Shown: positions 1-8,829, numbered from the stretch's first letter. The stretch is DNA of 43,655 nt from an uncultured Eubacteriales bacterium (GCA_934511365.1 CAKSWC010000016.1:1-43655); one strand, 5' to 3'. The notes: a model not told the origin generated them from the sequence alone. Translations and numbers: made by a program.

Positions 1-3000
1 ACTATTGATAACCTTGAAGTCAACAAATATAACGTATCTGTTCCTGAAAAAGCAACAGGTCTTTCCATCACCAAGAGCGGAAATAATACCGTTGAATATA
101 ACAAGGACTTCACATTCACTGTAACACGCGGCGAAGAATACACCCAGAGAACACCTGTTGTTAAGGTTAATGACACGGTAATCACAGGAACACAAAGCGG
201 AAACACGTTCACCTATACAATCAAAAACATTAAAGAGAACAAGACGGTAACTGTTGATAACCTTGAAGTCAACAAATATACCGTAACCGTTCCTGAAAAA
301 GCAACAGGCCTTTCCATCACCAAGAGCGGAAATAATACTGTTGAATATGACAAGGACTTCACCTTCACCGTAACACGCGGCGAAGCATACACCCAGAGAA
401 CACCTGTTGTTAAGGTCAATGGCACTGAGATTGCCGGTGTTCAAAGCGGAAACACCTATACATACACAATCAGCGGCATTAAAGAAAATAAGACGGTAAC
501 TGTTGGTGACCTTGAGATCAACAAATATAAATATGACTTTTCAACCGGCGAGGGCTACACCCTTGCGGACAACACCGGCTTTGACCACACCGCAATCACT
601 CACGGTAATGATTATAAGTTCACAGTAACCGTTAAAAAGGAGTACACTCAGAACACCCCGGTTGTTTCAATCAAGAGCGGAAAGGACGTCACGCTTGAGT
701 CAAAGGCTGACGGCGCAGACGGAAGTCTTGTTTATACCTACATCGTTAAAAACGTCACCGCGCACGATGAAATTCTTGTTGCCGCAATGAGCAAGAACAC
801 CTATTCAGCCGTTCTTCCCTTTGACGCAGACGGAAGCTATAAGGTAACAAATGCAAAGGCGAACGCAGAAAATGTTGTTGAAGGTATCGTATACGGAACC
901 GACCTTACGTTCGGCGTTGCTTTGGGCGAGCAGTATAACCGCTCAAAAATCACCGTGAAGTATAAGGGAACCGTTCTCACCCCGGACGAGGCCGGAAACT
1001 ACACAATTTCAAACATCACCGAAAATATCGTTGAGGGAGACATTGTTGTTGAAGGCGTTAAGCTCAACAATTATTACATCACCCTTCCCATCGACTCCGA
1101 AAGCGGCTTCACCATTGAAGTTGGCAAAGGACTCAACGCAAAGGCAGTTCTCAGCGGAACAGATTTCAATTTCAAGCTCTTCCTTGACCCGGCGTATAGC
1201 AATTCAAAGCCGGTTGTTAAGTACAGCTCAAAGGGCGGCGCAGGCAACAGCTATGTGACCCTTGAAGCAAAGAACGGAAACGAATATACGATTGAAAATG
1301 TTCTTTCAGATTGCATCGTTGTTGTTGAAAACGTCAAAAAGAACACATATACCGTTAAGTTCGTTGACGAAAACGGCAATCTCTATGAAGATCCCCAGAC
1401 CGTTGAATACGGAAAGGACGCCGTATACGGCAAAAACGGCGGCATGATGCCGAGCAAGGACGCTGAACTCATCAGCGATGAAACCGTTGACGGAGTCAGA
1501 ACCGTTGTTACAAAAGAGTATAAGTTCATCGGTTGGTCTCAGGAAACAACAAACGTCACCTCAGACATGGAAGTTACCCCGATTTTTGAGGTTTCAGAAG
1601 TTACCAAGACATATCCGAAGGAGGGCGGCGACCCCTCAATCGTTGTTACCCCCAAGACCGCGAACGTAATCTTCCTTAGTGACGGACTTATTGTTCACAA
1701 GGAAACCGTTGAAAAGGGAACAAAGTTCCCCGGCTGGAACGGCGCACCCGTAAAAACTTCAAAGAACCCGTATGAAACCTATACCTTCCTCGGCTGGGAC
1801 ATTGACAAGGACGGAGACGTTGACTTTGCCGCAGGCGCAGAAAACGCGATTGACGAGGTTAATGACGATGTAACCTTTGTTGCCGTTTTTGAGTCGAACC
1901 TTCCCTCCCAGACCGTAACCTTCAAAAGCTGGAACGGCGAGCAGGTGCTTTACACCGCAAGCGTCAAGCGCGGCGAGGAGGCAAGATATGGCCTTTCAAT
2001 GATTCCATCAAGAACAGACAAGAAATATGAATATACCTTTGAGGGCTGGTCATACGCTCCGGACGCAGACGAAAACAATGTTCTTGAAAAGCTTGTTGTT
2101 GCGGAAAACGACATCACCGTTTTTGCGGCATATTCAAAGGAAATCATCAACTATACCTATAAGTTCGTCAATGACGGCGTTGAACTTCAAAAAGGCTCCT
2201 ATAACTTCGTAATCTCTCCGGAGGAGGACACCGTTGTTAAGTACACCGGCAAAACCCCGGAAAGAGCTTCAACCAAGGATAAGGTATTCACCTTTGACGG
2301 CTGGAAAGCAACAACCCCGTCACGTTATTCAACCGTTTATGAAGCAACCTATACCTCTGAAACAAGAGAGTATGGCTACACTCTTCCGACCGCAGACGGC
2401 GCAACCGTTGCCCTCGGCGATGGTATTGGCGAAACCGTTAAGTTTGGCGAAAACCTTGTTTTCACCGTAACGCTTGACGAAGGCCACGACCAGAACGCAC
2501 CGGTTGTTAAGTCCAACAACACTGAACTTACCGGCGAGATGATGCCTGACGGCAGAACTTATGTTTATGTAATCAATGCTGACGGCGCTGACGCAACTGA
2601 AATTGAGAATAAGCTCAACGATATCACCGTTTCAACAACCGTCAATGAGTATCTTGTTAAGCTCACCTATGTTGACGAATACGGCGTTGAAAAAGAAGTG
2701 TTCAACGGCCTTGTTAAACACGGAAAGTCACCGAGCTATGTTGACCCGGCCAAGCCGGCCGAAGCTAACGGCGTTTATAAGCTTGTTGGCTGGGACACCA
2801 ACAAGGACGGCAAGGCAGACATCACTGGCAGAATTGAAAATGTTAAAAAGGCAATCACCGGCGTTGCGGTCTTTGAGTATGACCACCGCCATGACGGCAA
2901 CCCGGATGATCCGGATGGCGTTTGGGAGCTTTATCCTGACCTGACCCAAAAGGCGGATTGCACTCATGCCGGCTCAAAGACATACGGCTGCAAGCATTGC

Positions 3001-3387
3001 GGAATCACAAAGGTTGTTGCAATTCCTGCCCGCTGCCACAACTTTACCGAATGGCACATTGACAAGGCTCCGACCTGCACCGAAACCGGACTCAAGTCAC
3101 GCCACTGCCAGAACACAGTTGCAACTGATGAATATGAAGCTTGCAGCTACGCTGAAAACGGCGTTGTCATTCCGGCAACCGGACATCATGATTCGGACGG
3201 CGACTATAAGTGTGATGATTGCGGCGCAGACCTCGGTCATTGCTCAAGCTGCATCTGCCACAAGGGCAACGTCCTTTCAAAGATTATCCGCAAGATTTGT
3301 ACCCTCCTTTCCAAAACTTTCCACACTAAGATTAAGTGCTGCAAGTGCATGGAATGGTATGGTGACAAAATTTCATCAATTTCCTGA
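1..3387 (+). CDS. Large repeat-built surface/secreted protein, 5' end outside window
   Basis: The reading frame is open from base 1, so the Met at 787 is internal and at least 1128 residues are visible. The N-terminus and any signal peptide lie upstream of the window. Order seen: two near-identical 83-residue repeats and a degenerate third (residues about 3-250), further related beta-rich repeats to about 440, then about five modules carrying the aromatic-x-GW signature (FIGW, FLGW, FEGW, FDGW, LVGW; about 440-960) typical of InlB B-repeat/Flg_new (Listeria-Bacteroides) repeats. From about residue 980 come paired-Cys modules (CKHCG, CTETG, CDDCG), then a CSSCICHKG motif, a basic amphipathic helix and a final CCKC. 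No LPXTG signal is present. Such repeats are known from adhesins and other surface proteins; ligand and attachment mode are unknown. The 40-aa peptide gene follows. Confidence 0.85.
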   Translation, partial: TIDNLEVNKYNVSVPEKATGLSITKSGNNTVEYNKDFTFTVTRGEEYTQRTPVVKVNDTVITGTQSGNTFTYTIKNIKENKTVTVDNLEVNKYTVTVPEKATGLSITKSGNNTVEYDKDFTFTVTRGEAYTQRTPVVKVNGTEIAGVQSGNTYTYTISGIKENKTVTVGDLEINKYKYDFSTGEGYTLADNTGFDHTAITHGNDYKFTVTVKKEYTQNTPVVSIKSGKDVTLESKADGADGSLVYTYIVKNVTAHDEILVAAMSKNTYSAVLPFDADGSYKVTNAKANAENVVEGIVYGTDLTFGVALGEQYNRSKITVKYKGTVLTPDEAGNYTISNITENIVEGDIVVEGVKLNNYYITLPIDSESGFTIEVGKGLNAKAVLSGTDFNFKLFLDPAYSNSKPVVKYSSKGGAGNSYVTLEAKNGNEYTIENVLSDCIVVVENVKKNTYTVKFVDENGNLYEDPQTVEYGKDAVYGKNGGMMPSKDAELISDETVDGVRTVVTKEYKFIGWSQETTNVTSDMEVTPIFEVSEVTKTYPKEGGDPSIVVTPKTANVIFLSDGLIVHKETVEKGTKFPGWNGAPVKTSKNPYETYTFLGWDIDKDGDVDFAAGAENAIDEVNDDVTFVAVFESNLPSQTVTFKSWNGEQVLYTASVKRGEEARYGLSMIPSRTDKKYEYTFEGWSYAPDADENNVLEKLVVAENDITVFAAYSKEIINYTYKFVNDGVELQKGSYNFVISPEEDTVVKYTGKTPERASTKDKVFTFDGWKATTPSRYSTVYEATYTSETREYGYTLPTADGATVALGDGIGETVKFGENLVFTVTLDEGHDQNAPVVKSNNTELTGEMMPDGRTYVYVINADGADATEIENKLNDITVSTTVNEYLVKLTYVDEYGVEKEVFNGLVKHGKSPSYVDPAKPAEANGVYKLVGWDTNKDGKADITGRIENVKKAITGVAVFEYDHRHDGNPDDPDGVWELYPDLTQKADCTHAGSKTYGCKHCGITKVVAIPARCHNFTEWHIDKAPTCTETGLKSRHCQNTVATDEYEACSYAENGVVIPATGHHDSDGDYKCDDCGADLGHCSSCICHKGNVLSKIIRKICTLLSKTFHTKIKCCKCMEWYGDKISSIS
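7..753 (+). repeat. 249-bp tandem coding repeats
   Basis: The phrase GATAACCTTGAAGTCAACAA starts at 7 and again at 256. A third, diverged copy starts at 505 (GGTGACCTTGAGATCAACAA). The spacing is exactly 249 bp, or 83 codons, both times. The first two units are nearly identical at DNA level and the third has drifted. The array continues upstream out of the window, so copy number is unknown. Repeats this similar can expand or contract by recombination or slippage. Confidence 0.9.
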
Positions 3388-3426
3388 TAACTACTCAATC
3401 AATAAGAGTTTTTCAATTCTCCAATC

Positions 3427-3460
3427 TGCCCCTTGAAAAAGGGGCAGGGGGCTTGGCCCC
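3427..3460. repeat. Double hairpin element between repeat protein and peptide gene
   Basis: TGCCCCTT-GAAA-AAGGGGCA (3427-3446) is followed at once by GGGGC-TTG-GCCCC (3448-3460) and an A tract. It has no T tract on the plus strand, so it is not a normal terminator for the upstream gene. Read on the minus strand, the U tract would precede the stems. It may stabilise mRNA ends or be a dispersed intergenic repeat. Confidence 0.5.
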
Positions 3461-3489
3461 AAAAAAAACATGAAAGCGAGGTGAAAACA

Positions 3490-3612
3490 ATGTCATCAGG
3501 TGAATTCAGAGAAGGAATGGACTCAATCGCCGGTTTTGTTGAAAAAATCATTAAGGTTATGAAAGACCTTTATACTTTCCTCAAAACTCAGCTTGAAAGC
3601 TTCAAGAAGTAA
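3490..3612 (+). CDS. 40-residue amphipathic peptide
   Basis: This is a short ORF of 40 residues with a good ribosome binding site (GCGAGGTG, about 6 bases before the ATG) and its own terminator at 3643. The peptide starts MSSGEFREGMDSIAG and ends KTQLESFKK. Hydrophobic residues (F, I, I, V, M, L, F, L) recur every three to four positions between Lys/Glu, as in one continuous amphipathic helix, with no signal peptide. It lies 102 bp after the repeat-protein gene on the same strand, so the two may be cotranscribed. The helix resembles the C-terminal tails of secreted proteins in this window (for example residues 535-557 of the hydrolase at 3763). It could be a secreted helical peptide, a partner of those tails, or a cytoplasmic regulator. 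Function unknown. Confidence 0.65.
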   Translation: MSSGEFREGMDSIAGFVEKIIKVMKDLYTFLKTQLESFKK

Positions 3613-3642
3613 AGCTAACAAGAGACTTGATATACAGAGAGA

Positions 3643-3671
3643 AGCAGCGGAAAAAACTCCGTTGCTTTTTT
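3643..3671 (+). terminator. Rho-independent terminator after peptide gene
   Basis: Stem AGCAGCGG / CCGTTGCT (one G-U pair in RNA) with loop AAAAAACT, followed by TTTTT. It lies 30 bp after the stop of the 40-aa peptide gene and before the next promoter. Confidence 0.8.
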
Positions 3672-3680
3672 CATAAATGC

Positions 3681-3708
3681 TTGCAAAAATTATTTTATGT
3701 GTTATAAT
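3681..3708 (+). promoter_or_regulatory. Sigma-A type promoter for hydrolase at 3763
   Basis: TTGCAA (3681-3686), 16-bp spacer, then a perfect TATAAT (3703-3708). It lies just downstream of a terminator and about 55 bp before the chosen ATG. Its position supports a start at 3763, because an ATG at 3697 would lie inside the promoter. Confidence 0.7.
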
Positions 3709-3762
3709 TTAAACAGAGTTACCAAAATGTTAACTTTATTAATTTTTCAAGGAGAATGTATC

Positions 3763-5436
3763 ATGAAGAAAATTGTCTCAGTATTGCTGACACTGTGTCT
3801 TGTTTTGAGCTGTGTTCCGGTTGCTCTGGCGGTTGAGCCCATTGAAGTTTGCGATGACCCGGTTATTTATATAGCCGGTGACAGCGGAAGAATCTATTAT
3901 GACAATGACACAAAGTATTTCAGCATTGATGATGTCTTTGGTCTTATTGACGGAAACGGTACTGAAGATGTTGATAAGAAAAGTAAAATCTATGAAACAA
4001 CTGCAAAAATTCTTCTTCCGTTCATCCTTGAGGGCATTGCTTTTGATAAGTGGGATAATTATTATGCCGCCGTTGAAAATGAGATTGGCGAAATGTTTGC
4101 GCCGGTTGTCCTTGATGAAAACGGAAATGTTCCGGCCGGTTCAGACTGCGGAATCGGAAACGTCAACAAGGTTGACCGAATCAGAAAAATGACAACTGAC
4201 CTTGCCGATGCAAACGGAAAATACGGCGAGAGAACCTATCAGTACAGCTATGACTGGCGTCTTGACCCCATTGAGCTTGCTGATGACCTGCACGAATACA
4301 TTGAGGGCGTTAAAAAAGCAACCGGGCGTGACAGAGTTTCAATTACAACAAAATGTCTCGGAACGAATGTTGTCCTCGCTTATATCAATAAATACGGAAC
4401 GGACAGCATCAAGGGTCTCGGCATTGACGTTGCAACAAGCAACGGTGCAGATTTCCTCAGCGGAATTGTCAGCGGAGATTTTACCATTGACGGTGGAGCA
4501 TTAGTCAGGCTTGCCAATGACTTGGAAAATTCGGGCAATATTTCTGTTCATCCTCTTATTAAAGCAACGGTTGAGCTGCTTTCAAACACGGGTGTTTTGA
4601 ACACATTGACTGCAACGGCACGAAAACTCATTTACGCAAAAATCGAATACGGTATTATCTCTGCACTTGGAACTTCAACAATGATGACTTTCCCGTGCTA
4701 TTGGGCGCTTGTTACAACCGAAGATTTTGACAGCGCACTCGATTATATTTTCGGCAAAGAGGGCAGTGAAAAACGAGAAAAATATGCCGGTCTTATTGAG
4801 AGAGTTACCGTATACAACGAAACGATCAAGAAGCACGTTAACGACATTCTCCGTTCAACGCAGGTTCCCGGAAAGGACGGAAAAAAGGTCAATCTTTGCA
4901 TCATTACAAAATACGGAACGCAGATGCTCCCTGTTACAAAGTCTCACAGTGACGTTGTCGGAGATTACTACGTTTCCGCAAACAAGTCCTCTTTTGGTGC
5001 AACAACGTCAACAATTTATGACACCCTTTCCGATGAATATATAGCGCAGCGCATCGCTCAGGGCAAGGGCAAGTATATTTCTCCGGACAAGCAGATTGAC
5101 GCTTCAACCTGCCTTTATCCCGATTACACATGGTTCATTAAAGGCTGCGAACACGGATTTTTCCCGTGGGATGAAACAAAGCTTCTGTTGACCGTTATGG
5201 ATGCAGACAGACAGCTTACTATTGATGATTTTCATTGGACTCAATACATTGTTTTTGATTATGCAACAAGAACATGTTCAACGATGACTGAGGAAAACTG
5301 CCACAACGAGAGCTGGAAAGCGGACGAGAAGCTTGAAAAGCCGCAGACAAAGGCCGAACGCCTCATCTCTTTCCTGCGCTCAATCCTCAACTGGTTCAAA
5401 ACGCTTTTTGAAACTCTGACCAAAAAACGTGGCTGA
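3763..5436 (+). CDS. Secreted alpha/beta-hydrolase, LCAT/lipase-like, Cys nucleophile variant
   Basis: 557 residues. The start at 3763 is chosen because AAGGAGA lies 7 bases upstream and the product begins with a classic signal peptide (MKKIVSVLLTLCLVLSC, cleavage probably after ALA). The body resembles LCAT/lipase-type alpha/beta-hydrolases: a YDWRLDP segment, then a nucleophile-elbow region TTKCLGTN with Cys198 where lipases have Ser, a likely acid in SHSDVV, and a late His464 in GCEHGF after DYTWFIK. Residues 198 and 464 align with S199/H434 of the protein at 29944 and C177/H436 of the protein at 32049. The C-terminus is a basic amphipathic helix ending TKKRG. A Cys nucleophile occurs in PHA synthase and dienelactone hydrolase; here it could also mean a different acyl chemistry or loss of activity. 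Substrate unknown. Confidence 0.75.
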   Translation: MKKIVSVLLTLCLVLSCVPVALAVEPIEVCDDPVIYIAGDSGRIYYDNDTKYFSIDDVFGLIDGNGTEDVDKKSKIYETTAKILLPFILEGIAFDKWDNYYAAVENEIGEMFAPVVLDENGNVPAGSDCGIGNVNKVDRIRKMTTDLADANGKYGERTYQYSYDWRLDPIELADDLHEYIEGVKKATGRDRVSITTKCLGTNVVLAYINKYGTDSIKGLGIDVATSNGADFLSGIVSGDFTIDGGALVRLANDLENSGNISVHPLIKATVELLSNTGVLNTLTATARKLIYAKIEYGIISALGTSTMMTFPCYWALVTTEDFDSALDYIFGKEGSEKREKYAGLIERVTVYNETIKKHVNDILRSTQVPGKDGKKVNLCIITKYGTQMLPVTKSHSDVVGDYYVSANKSSFGATTSTIYDTLSDEYIAQRIAQGKGKYISPDKQIDASTCLYPDYTWFIKGCEHGFFPWDETKLLLTVMDADRQLTIDDFHWTQYIVFDYATRTCSTMTEENCHNESWKADEKLEKPQTKAERLISFLRSILNWFKTLFETLTKKRG

Positions 5437-5458
5437 TAGCTAAAAAATTAAAACACTT

Positions 5459-5496
5459 AGCCCCCGATATGCTTCTTTTCGAGCGTATCGGGGGCT
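5459..5496. terminator. Bidirectional terminator between convergent genes
   Basis: 15-bp stem AGCCCCCGATATGCT / AGCGTATCGGGGGCT with an 8-base loop. It is followed by a T-rich run on the plus strand and by TTTTAATTTTTT on the minus strand. It sits between the stops of the hydrolase (5436) and the GH31 gene (5513). Confidence 0.85.
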
Positions 5497-5512
5497 GAAT
5501 TTGTTTCTTCTT

Positions 5513-8500
5513 TTATTCGGCGATGCAGGCCGCCGCAGTGATGTTTGTTCCGCAAAGCAGGGAGTATGTAACCTTAAGCTCGCTTTCTCCGTTGGCGTCA
5601 ATAATGACCTCGCGGTAATAGTTGTTATTCATATCGCCGAATGTTGCGGTTTTGACGATTCCGCTTCTGTCTCGGACGGTCAGTTTTCCGATTGAATGGA
5701 AGCCGCCAAGATAAAGCTTGAACCGGCTTTTTCCGTCCGCTTTAAGCGTTGTTGAAAGGTTGTGATAGGAAACAACGCCGCAGGTGGTTGAGCGTTCGCC
5801 GCCGTTTTCATCTGTCCAGCCTATGCTGTAGTTATCGTCAAAAAGATCCTTCTGACCTTTGCAGGTGATGCCGGAAACATATTTTCCGTTCTTTTTTGCC
5901 GTTTCAAATTCCCAGTTAAGCCCGTAAAGGATGAAGTCTTTTGCGGTGTCCGGAATTTTGAAAGCGGCCTTTTCTTTTTCAAGCGTGTTGACCGTGAGGG
6001 AAAGCTCGGCGCGGCTGCTGTCATAGCCTTTGTTCTTTCCGTCATCTTTTGATGAGGCAAAGCTCAGTTCAAGAACACTCTTTTCGGAGATATCGGCGGA
6101 GAATTCAAATTCATAAACGTCAGCGTCTCTTGCGCCGCCTTTGATTGCAAGAATATCGGCGCTTTCATCTTTTTGGATAACCTTGAAGTCAAGTTTCTTT
6201 CCTCCGAGAGAAACGCTTTGGAGCGCACCCCAATCGTCTCTTTGGTGGACGCGGACGGTGTATTTCCTTGCGCCGAAAGCACGCGGGCCTGTGAAGCGAC
6301 CCTTTGCCGGATTGATTGTGAGAGTCTGCGTTGTTCCTCCGGAAAGGGTGATGTCCGTTTTTCGGAATTCACCGTTTTTATATGCAACGGTTGTTAAATC
6401 GTCTTCATAAAGAACAGATTTTCCGCTGTTGTCTGCGGACGGGAAAACTTCAAGGGTGAGGTGGCTCCAGTCCTTTTCGCTCGTGTTTTTCATGTTGTCG
6501 GCGAGGGTGAGTACCGAACCGGAGCGGACAAAAACGGGAGAAGTTTCAAGTGAATGTGAAACGGTCACAGTTGCCGGACCAACATAGCTTTTTCCGCTCC
6601 AGAGGTCGGTCCACCTGCCGTCCGGAAGAAAGACGTCCCGCGTAACCTCGCCCTCGCTGTATGCGGTGACAAAAACATGGGCGTGGTTGTTGCCGTCAAA
6701 ATATTCAATTTTGATGTCATGCGTTGAGTCCGCTTCAAGGAAATCGGTCTTGAAATACTTATTAAAGGTGTTCCAGCCGTCAATAACAAGCTTTCCGTCA
6801 ATCCACATTCTGATTCCATCGTCGGCATAGGCGGTGAAGAATATGGGCTTTGCTCCAACTTTAAGCTTGCCTGTCCAACGGACGCTGAAGTAATCGGAAA
6901 CACTGAGTCCGGCCGGCGCGCCGAATACCCAGTCAAAGTTGACCTGCTTGTCATACTTCACAACCTCAGGTTTGCCCTCAAGCTTGTCATTTGAAAAATA
7001 CTCACCAAGAAGCCCTTCCTTTCCGCCGCTTGAAAAGCTGTAATCAGTGCTTTTCGGATAGCTTTCTGAAAGGGGAGCTACAAGAATATCATTGGAAAGG
7101 AGGTATTCATCGTTCCTGTCGGCTTCCGTATACTGCGGATACTTTGTGTCAAGGCGGCGAATGAGCGGAAGTCCGGTCTCATAGTTTTCGCGTGCAAGCG
7201 AGTAATAAATAGGAAGCAGACGGTATCTGAGGTTAACGTATTCATGAGTGACTTTTTCCGCCGTTTTGCCGAATAGCCACGGCATACGCGCATAGGGCTT
7301 TGTGCAGTGGACGCGGCAGATTGGCGAGAGTGCGCCGTACTGAATCCAGCGGACATACATATCGTCTGTAACCTCAGAGGTATGGCCGCCGAGGTCGGAG
7401 CTGAGATAAGGCAGACCCATTTCGCTGCCGCCGTAAATCATGTTGAAAATTTCCTGCTCAAGGCTTTCGCCGCTTGTTCCGATATCGCCCGTCCATTGAA
7501 GAGTGTAGCGGTGCGCGGCAAGCTCAGAGGGATAGTTGAGAACGCCGTTGTCAATTCCGTCAACATTTGCCATGATGAGCGGACGGCGCGCATACTCGCC
7601 CTTTTTCGCTTTGCTGTTATAGTAATCCTCCGTGATTGACTGATAGGCATACATTCCGCTTGTATAAATTGAAAGGTTTTCGTCAACGGGTTTAAGGCTT
7701 GTCCACCAGTTGCGGTCATACCACCAGTAATCGAGACCCTTGCCGAGGATGCGTTTGAGGTTAAAGTTCCGGAACACAACCTCGGTTTTGTCAAGGAGGT
7801 TTTTGCTTCCGGCTGTCGGTTCAGGGTGATCGTTGAAAACAACGGAAACGCCTTTTTCATGGACATTTTTGAGGAACTTTTTCATGTTTGGAAAGAGCTT
7901 TGTGTTGACCGTGTAGCCCGTTCCGCCGATTGAGGTGCGCCAATCGGTGTCGATAACAAGAACATCCAGCGGATAGCCGCGGCTTTCATAGTCCGCAAGT
8001 TGCTGCATTGCGCTTTTGTCTGTGTATTCATAATAGCGTGAATCCCAGTAGCCGAGGAGGTTGAGGGTTATCATCTCGCTGCGTCCGGTGAGGTCAACAA
8101 AGTCGGACGTGAAACGGCTGTAGCTTCCCTGAGGCATAAAGACGAAAATATCCTGCGCTTTGTTTGTGAGGTCCCAACCGTTGAGGTTGTGCCAGAGTCG
8201 GCTCACGGTGTACTTATCCTCAGACGGGATAACGCGCGGAGAATCGGAAAAATACCAGCATGAAAGTTCATCGGACGGCGAGGGAAGATAGATACTTGCG
8301 TCCGTGTCGGTTTCATAGCGCCAGAGCACACTGCCGTTTTTGTCCGTGATGAACGCTCCCTCGGCCGAGTCTGCGTTTTCCGGAATGCAGACAGTGTAAT
8401 TCTCTGTTTTGATATACACCTTTGAGTCCGCAGTGGTTTCGGTGTGGCTGATTTTTTCCCAGCCGGTGCGCTTTTGAACGGTGAAGGACGGGCGGTTTTC

Positions 8501-8701
8501 AAAGCCGCGCGGCCCTTTTTGCTCAATTCTGACGAGAGTATCGCTCAAAAGCTCAACCCTCATTTTGCCCACGATAACATTCGAGGGCATATCGTTCATC
8601 GTTTCATAGGTTGACGGGTCATAGGGCGTTGACCACTTAAGCCCAAAGAGCACCGCAATGATTGAAAAGAGCGAAAAAATGAGTGTCAGGATTCTTTTCA
8701 T
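5513..8701 (-). CDS. GH31 family glycoside hydrolase with PA14 insert, membrane-anchored or exported
   Basis: About 1062 residues. ATG 8701 is preferred over ATG 8707 because AAGGAG lies 9 bases upstream of it; numbering below counts from 8707. The N-terminus MKRILTLIFSLFSIIAVLFG is a signal or anchor helix. The GH31 barrel shows DVLVIDTDWR (about 250), YWWYDRNWW with the likely nucleophile Asp331, and LQWTGDIGTSGES with the likely acid/base Asp408, followed by PYLSSDLGGH. A PA14 domain (about 565-685; YFSNDK, ADDGIRMWIDGK) sits between the barrel and the C-terminal beta domains. GH31 enzymes cleave alpha-glucosides or alpha-xylosides. The YDRNW context is not the common WxDMNE, so specificity is uncertain. 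It has its own promoter and a terminator separates it from nupQ, so it is not part of the purine operon. Confidence 0.85.
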   Translation of the reverse strand: MKRILTLIFSLFSIIAVLFGLKWSTPYDPSTYETMNDMPSNVIVGKMRVELLSDTLVRIEQKGPRGFENRPSFTVQKRTGWEKISHTETTADSKVYIKTENYTVCIPENADSAEGAFITDKNGSVLWRYETDTDASIYLPSPSDELSCWYFSDSPRVIPSEDKYTVSRLWHNLNGWDLTNKAQDIFVFMPQGSYSRFTSDFVDLTGRSEMITLNLLGYWDSRYYEYTDKSAMQQLADYESRGYPLDVLVIDTDWRTSIGGTGYTVNTKLFPNMKKFLKNVHEKGVSVVFNDHPEPTAGSKNLLDKTEVVFRNFNLKRILGKGLDYWWYDRNWWTSLKPVDENLSIYTSGMYAYQSITEDYYNSKAKKGEYARRPLIMANVDGIDNGVLNYPSELAAHRYTLQWTGDIGTSGESLEQEIFNMIYGGSEMGLPYLSSDLGGHTSEVTDDMYVRWIQYGALSPICRVHCTKPYARMPWLFGKTAEKVTHEYVNLRYRLLPIYYSLARENYETGLPLIRRLDTKYPQYTEADRNDEYLLSNDILVAPLSESYPKSTDYSFSSGGKEGLLGEYFSNDKLEGKPEVVKYDKQVNFDWVFGAPAGLSVSDYFSVRWTGKLKVGAKPIFFTAYADDGIRMWIDGKLVIDGWNTFNKYFKTDFLEADSTHDIKIEYFDGNNHAHVFVTAYSEGEVTRDVFLPDGRWTDLWSGKSYVGPATVTVSHSLETSPVFVRSGSVLTLADNMKNTSEKDWSHLTLEVFPSADNSGKSVLYEDDLTTVAYKNGEFRKTDITLSGGTTQTLTINPAKGRFTGPRAFGARKYTVRVHQRDDWGALQSVSLGGKKLDFKVIQKDESADILAIKGGARDADVYEFEFSADISEKSVLELSFASSKDDGKNKGYDSSRAELSLTVNTLEKEKAAFKIPDTAKDFILYGLNWEFETAKKNGKYVSGITCKGQKDLFDDNYSIGWTDENGGERSTTCGVVSYHNLSTTLKADGKSRFKLYLGGFHSIGKLTVRDRSGIVKTATFGDMNNNYYREVIIDANGESELKVTYSLLCGTNITAAACIAE

Positions 8702-8739
8702 TTGCATTCTCTCCTTATATTTTAAATTCTGACAGGAAT

Positions 8740-8768
8740 ATTTTATACTCTGGACGTTTTTTTGTCAA
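8740..8768 (-). promoter_or_regulatory. Sigma-A promoter of GH31 gene
   Basis: On the minus strand, TTGACA (8768-8763), 17-bp spacer, TAAAAT (8745-8740), about 40 bp before the GH31 start and downstream of the nupQ terminator. Confidence 0.8.
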
Positions 8769-8792
8769 CGGTATTATGCCACCAAAATGAAA

Positions 8793-8829
8793 AACCGCAC
8801 GCCACCTAAGCTGAGGTAAACGTGCGGTT
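8793..8829. terminator. Terminator of the purine-uptake operon
   Basis: Stem AACCGCACG / CGTGCGGTT around a 19-base loop. On the minus strand it is followed by TTTCATTTTGG. It lies 21 bp after the nupQ stop. Confidence 0.7.

Noticed and set aside
787..3387. Gene start at the Met at 787
   Set aside because: The frame is open from base 1 and codes the same repeat type upstream; no RBS precedes 787.
3697..3762. Upstream Met for the hydrolase at 3763
   Set aside because: It lies within the promoter -10 region and would put 22 residues before an obvious signal peptide.
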